DNA from: Clostridia bacterium | Lineage (GTDB): Bacteria; Bacillota_A; Clostridia; Oscillospirales; CAG-272 | NCBI GenBank assembly: GCA_017452945.1 | Contig: JAFTLD010000029.1 | Location: forward strand, 16,959-80,958 | Reading direction: 5' to 3' | DNA: 64,000 nucleotides | Shown here: piece by piece, positions 61,881 to 64,000 of the stretch | Position numbering within the stretch: position 1 is the stretch's first letter | Layout: every line of letters starts with the position of its first letter | Translations under genes and position numbers: made by a program | Notes under the pieces: generated by a model | Database searches by the model: none | The model's input: the letters and a program-made list of their open reading frames with translations, nothing else | What the model was told of the DNA's origin: nothing

Positions 61881-63368
61881 ATGAAACAGTATTTGCTGGC
61901 AATGGATCAAGGCACGACAAGCTGCCGCGCCATCATCTTTTCCTCGGACGGTGCTATGATCTCCACAGCACAAAAGGAATTTACGCAGATCTTCCCGCAC
62001 GACGGGTGGGTGGAGCATGATCCCACCGAGATCTGGGCAACGCAGATCGGTGTGGCACACGAAGCACTCGCCAAGACGGGGCTTGACGGCAAGGATATTG
62101 CCGCGATCGGTATCACCAATCAAAGAGAAACCACGGTCGTATGGGATAAGAATACGGGAAAGCCAATCTACAACGCTATCGTATGGCAATGCCGTCGCAC
62201 AGCCGACTATTGCGACGCGCTCAAGGAGCAGGGTTACGGTGACACGGTGCGAGCCAAGACCGGACTTCTGATCGACTCGTATTTCTCCGCAACAAAGATC
62301 CGCTGGATTTTACAGAACGTGCCGGGTGCCATGGAAAAAGCGCAAAACGGAGAGTTGCTTTTTGGCACGATCGATACGTGGCTGATCTGGATGCTGACGG
62401 GCGGCAAAGTGCATGCAACAGACCCCAGTAATGCAGCACGCACCATGCTTTATAATATTCATGATTTGTGCTGGGATGCTGAGCTTTCAGACCTTTTCGG
62501 AATTCCCGCATCCATGCTCCCAGAAGTACTTCCCTCTTCGGGCATTTTCGGTTATACCAAGCCCTCGCTGTTTGGCTGCGAGGTGCCTATTGCAGGCGTT
62601 GCGGGTGACCAGCAGGCGGCCTTGTTCGGGCAATGCTGCTTTGATCCCGGTGACGTTAAGAACACCTACGGCACGGGCGGATTTATGCTGATGAACACCG
62701 GAACGGCTGCCGTTACCTCTCAAAATGGGCTTGTTACCTCAATTGCTTGGCGCATCGGTGACGTGACGCAATATGTGCTGGAGGGCTCGGTGTTCGTTTG
62801 CGGTGCTGCTGTGCAATGGCTGCGTGACGGTCTTGGTATTATTCGTTCCTCCGCGCAAACCGAGGAGTTGGCAAACAGCGTGTCGGATAGTGGCGGCGTT
62901 TATTTTGTTCCCGCATTCGTTGGTCTTGGCGCGCCTTATTGGGCCCCCTATGCAAGGGGCAGCATCACCGGCTTGACCCGTGCAACAACCAAGGCGCATA
63001 TCGTACGTGCTACGCTGGAGGCTATGGCTTACCAAACCAACGACGTTTTAAGTATTATGGAACAAGAAGCCGGTGTTCCCGTTCAGTCGCTCAAGGTGGA
63101 CGGTGGCGCGAGCGCGAACAAGTTCCTGCTGCAATTCCAGGCGGATATCACGGGCAAGCAGATCGTGCGCCCCGCTTGCATTGAAACCACAGCGCTTGGT
63201 GCTGTATGCCTTGCAGGTCTTGCAGTTGGTGTTTACGCTTCACTCGATCATATCCGGACCATCTACCGTGCCGATGTACAATTTGAGTCCACCATGCCCG
63301 ATGCGCAACGAACGATTCTTTATCAAGGCTGGAAAAACGCTGTTAAACGCACACTGCATGAATCATAA
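61881..63368 (+). CDS. glpK: Glycerol kinase
   Basis: The 495-residue FGGY kinase phosphorylates glycerol to glycerol-3-phosphate. Seen are [12 protein letters not shown] (about 8), the glycerol-contact stretch [13 protein letters not shown] (about 76), [10 protein letters not shown] (about 100), [10 protein letters not shown] (about 240) and [10 protein letters not shown] (about 405). The ATG at 61881 follows CGGAGG; a 97-codon upstream extension is antisense to the EEP gene and is rejected. No glpF or glpD is beside it. A bidirectional terminator follows. Confidence 0.97.
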   Translation: MKQYLLAMDQGTTSCRAIIFSSDGAMISTAQKEFTQIFPHDGWVEHDPTEIWATQIGVAHEALAKTGLDGKDIAAIGITNQRETTVVWDKNTGKPIYNAIVWQCRRTADYCDALKEQGYGDTVRAKTGLLIDSYFSATKIRWILQNVPGAMEKAQNGELLFGTIDTWLIWMLTGGKVHATDPSNAARTMLYNIHDLCWDAELSDLFGIPASMLPEVLPSSGIFGYTKPSLFGCEVPIAGVAGDQQAALFGQCCFDPGDVKNTYGTGGFMLMNTGTAAVTSQNGLVTSIAWRIGDVTQYVLEGSVFVCGAAVQWLRDGLGIIRSSAQTEELANSVSDSGGVYFVPAFVGLGAPYWAPYARGSITGLTRATTKAHIVRATLEAMAYQTNDVLSIMEQEAGVPVQSLKVDGGASANKFLLQFQADITGKQIVRPACIETTALGAVCLAGLAVGVYASLDHIRTIYRADVQFESTMPDAQRTILYQGWKNAVKRTLHES

Positions 63369-63408
63369 CGAAAAAGGGATGCTGCAAGAGCATCCCTTTT
63401 TCGTTTGA
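63367..63408. terminator. Bidirectional terminator between glpK and rpmA
   Basis: A perfect 17-bp stem AACGAAAAAGGGATGCT / AGCATCCCTTTTTCGTT with a five-base loop; T-runs lie in the stem on both strands. Confidence 0.93.
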
Positions 63409-63420
63409 CTCGATTCAGAA

Positions 63421-63699
63421 TCAGTCTGCGTATACGCTGACCTGCTTCTTATCCTTAGTCTTGTGTTCAAATTTTACCTTGCCGTCGATCAGCGCGTACA
63501 GAGTGTGGTCAGTACCCATACCAACGTTGTTACCGGCATGGATAGCGGTTCCTCTCTGTCTTACGATGATGTTGCCGGCGATAACTGCCTGACCGTCAGC
63601 CTTCTTAACGCCAAGGCGCTTAGACTCACTGTCACGACCGTTCTTAGTAGAGCCGACACCCTTTTTATGAGCAAAGAACTGTAAACTAAGTCTCAACAT
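63421..63699 (-). CDS. rpmA: Ribosomal protein L27 (bL27) with Prp-cleavable N-terminus
   Basis: The 92-residue product is bL27. Its N-terminus [14 protein letters not shown] matches the Bacillota form in which the first nine residues are removed by the protease Prp before assembly near the peptidyl transferase centre. [17 protein letters not shown] and GTKxHAG-like [11 protein letters not shown] follow. The ATG at 63699 follows GGAGGTAAG; a 31-codon upstream extension is rejected. It lies downstream of the Prp-like gene. Confidence 0.97.
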   Translation of the reverse strand: MLRLSLQFFAHKKGVGSTKNGRDSESKRLGVKKADGQAVIAGNIIVRQRGTAIHAGNNVGMGTDHTLYALIDGKVKFEHKTKDKKQVSVYAD

Positions 63700-63757
63700 G
63701 ATCTTACCTCCATCTTTTTGTGCGATCCCAATCCAAGGGGATTCTGAATTTGAAAAA

Positions 63758-64000
63758 TTACGTGGTTTGCGACTCGTACGGTCTGTCAACAACAGATACG
63801 TCCAGGTAATCGTAATACTCCTCGATCATATCTTCGATCTGCTTGTAATAAGCCATGAAGATGCCCGATACGGCATAACGCTTATAATCGTCCTCCTCGT
63901 ATTCGGGGAGAGCCGATTTGGACTTGACCGTGATTCTGGTTGTGGTCTCATCGATGGTATAATCGATGTGTGACGCATACGCCACCTCAACGGTATTGAT
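63758..64000 (-). CDS. prp: Ribosomal-processing cysteine protease Prp, C-terminal part (5' end outside window)
   Basis: The frame stays open to the right edge, giving 80 residues ending SQTT. The stretch [16 protein letters not shown] fits the region after the catalytic Cys in Prp (the SALxxNTV segment), and the helix [21 protein letters not shown] with DYLDVSV fits its C-terminus. The call rests mainly on position: L21, Prp and L27 genes run together in Bacillota. The catalytic His and Cys lie beyond the edge, so activity cannot be judged. Confidence 0.75.
   Translation of the reverse strand: MNTVEVAYASHIDYTIDETTTRITVKSKSALPEYEEDDYKRYAVSGIFMAYYKQIEDMIEEYYDYLDVSVVDRPYESQTT

Overview
The window looks like chromosomal DNA of an anaerobic Clostridia-type Bacillota (Firmicutes), probably a gut or rumen member. 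The signs are a complete Rnf operon in the clostridial order CDGEAB, short-form HisG with HisZ, an L27 precursor with a Prp cleavage site next to a Prp-like gene, a DUF1836 regulator, abundant lipoproteins, BspA-type leucine-rich repeat proteins, and promoters that almost all read TTGACA-17-TATAAT. I see no plasmid, phage, insertion sequence or CRISPR array. I cannot name a species. LAYOUT 1-6.5 kb: a cut-off DUF4091-like lipoprotein gene behind pncB (minus strand), divergent from nadE and a GltS-type transporter; pncB and nadE form an NAD salvage/synthesis pair. 6.6-11.5 kb: a monocistronic, highly codon-biased L-rhamnose isomerase gene and a 1130-residue surface lipoprotein. 11.5-15.2 kb (minus): a small sigma factor with a membrane partner, mntP, and a GrpB-pyrophosphatase fusion. 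15.3-22.8 kb: the histidine operon hisZGDCBHAF-hisIE. 22.8-27 kb (minus): a 1356-residue repeat and leucine-rich surface lipoprotein. LAYOUT 27.3-37.7 kb is a sugar island. Five minus-strand genes (three Gfo/Idh/MocA oxidoreductases, one of them GH109-like, and two xylose-isomerase-like TIM barrels) are fired from promoters that overlap head-on with the promoter of the glucuronate operon uxaC-uxuA-uxuB(SDR)-eda-kdgK. Together they suggest redox-assisted cleavage of a glycoside or glycuronide followed by glucuronate breakdown to pyruvate and glyceraldehyde-3-phosphate. 37.7-43.8 kb (minus): a second sigma factor/membrane partner pair (partner with leucine-rich repeats), a cytoplasmic GH29 fucosidase, two tandem paralogous membrane proteins, a YwaF-type membrane protein and a lipoprotein. 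LAYOUT 43.9-52.7 kb (minus) is a flavin-based electron transfer region: rnfCDGEAB with an RnfG that carries two FMN attachment motifs, a NusG-domain-II membrane protein, a Gx-transporter-family protein, a duplicated-domain lipoprotein and ApbE. 52.8-55.7 kb: a small Zn-ribbon protein, two tRNA-Leu genes, a membrane protein, a DUF1836 regulator and an M50 protease. 55.8-59.9 kb: potABCD, with a five-codon ORF overlapping the potA start. 59.9-64 kb: an AlaX-type editing protein, an EEP-family hydrolase, glpK, rpmA (L27) and the 3' part of prp. The observations most worth following are the divergent redox-glycosidase/glucuronate pair with its shared promoter and structured leader, the Rnf-EET-like hybrid locus, the two paralogous sigma/sensor modules with a shared upstream motif, and the NadE whose glutaminase catalytic residues look degraded.
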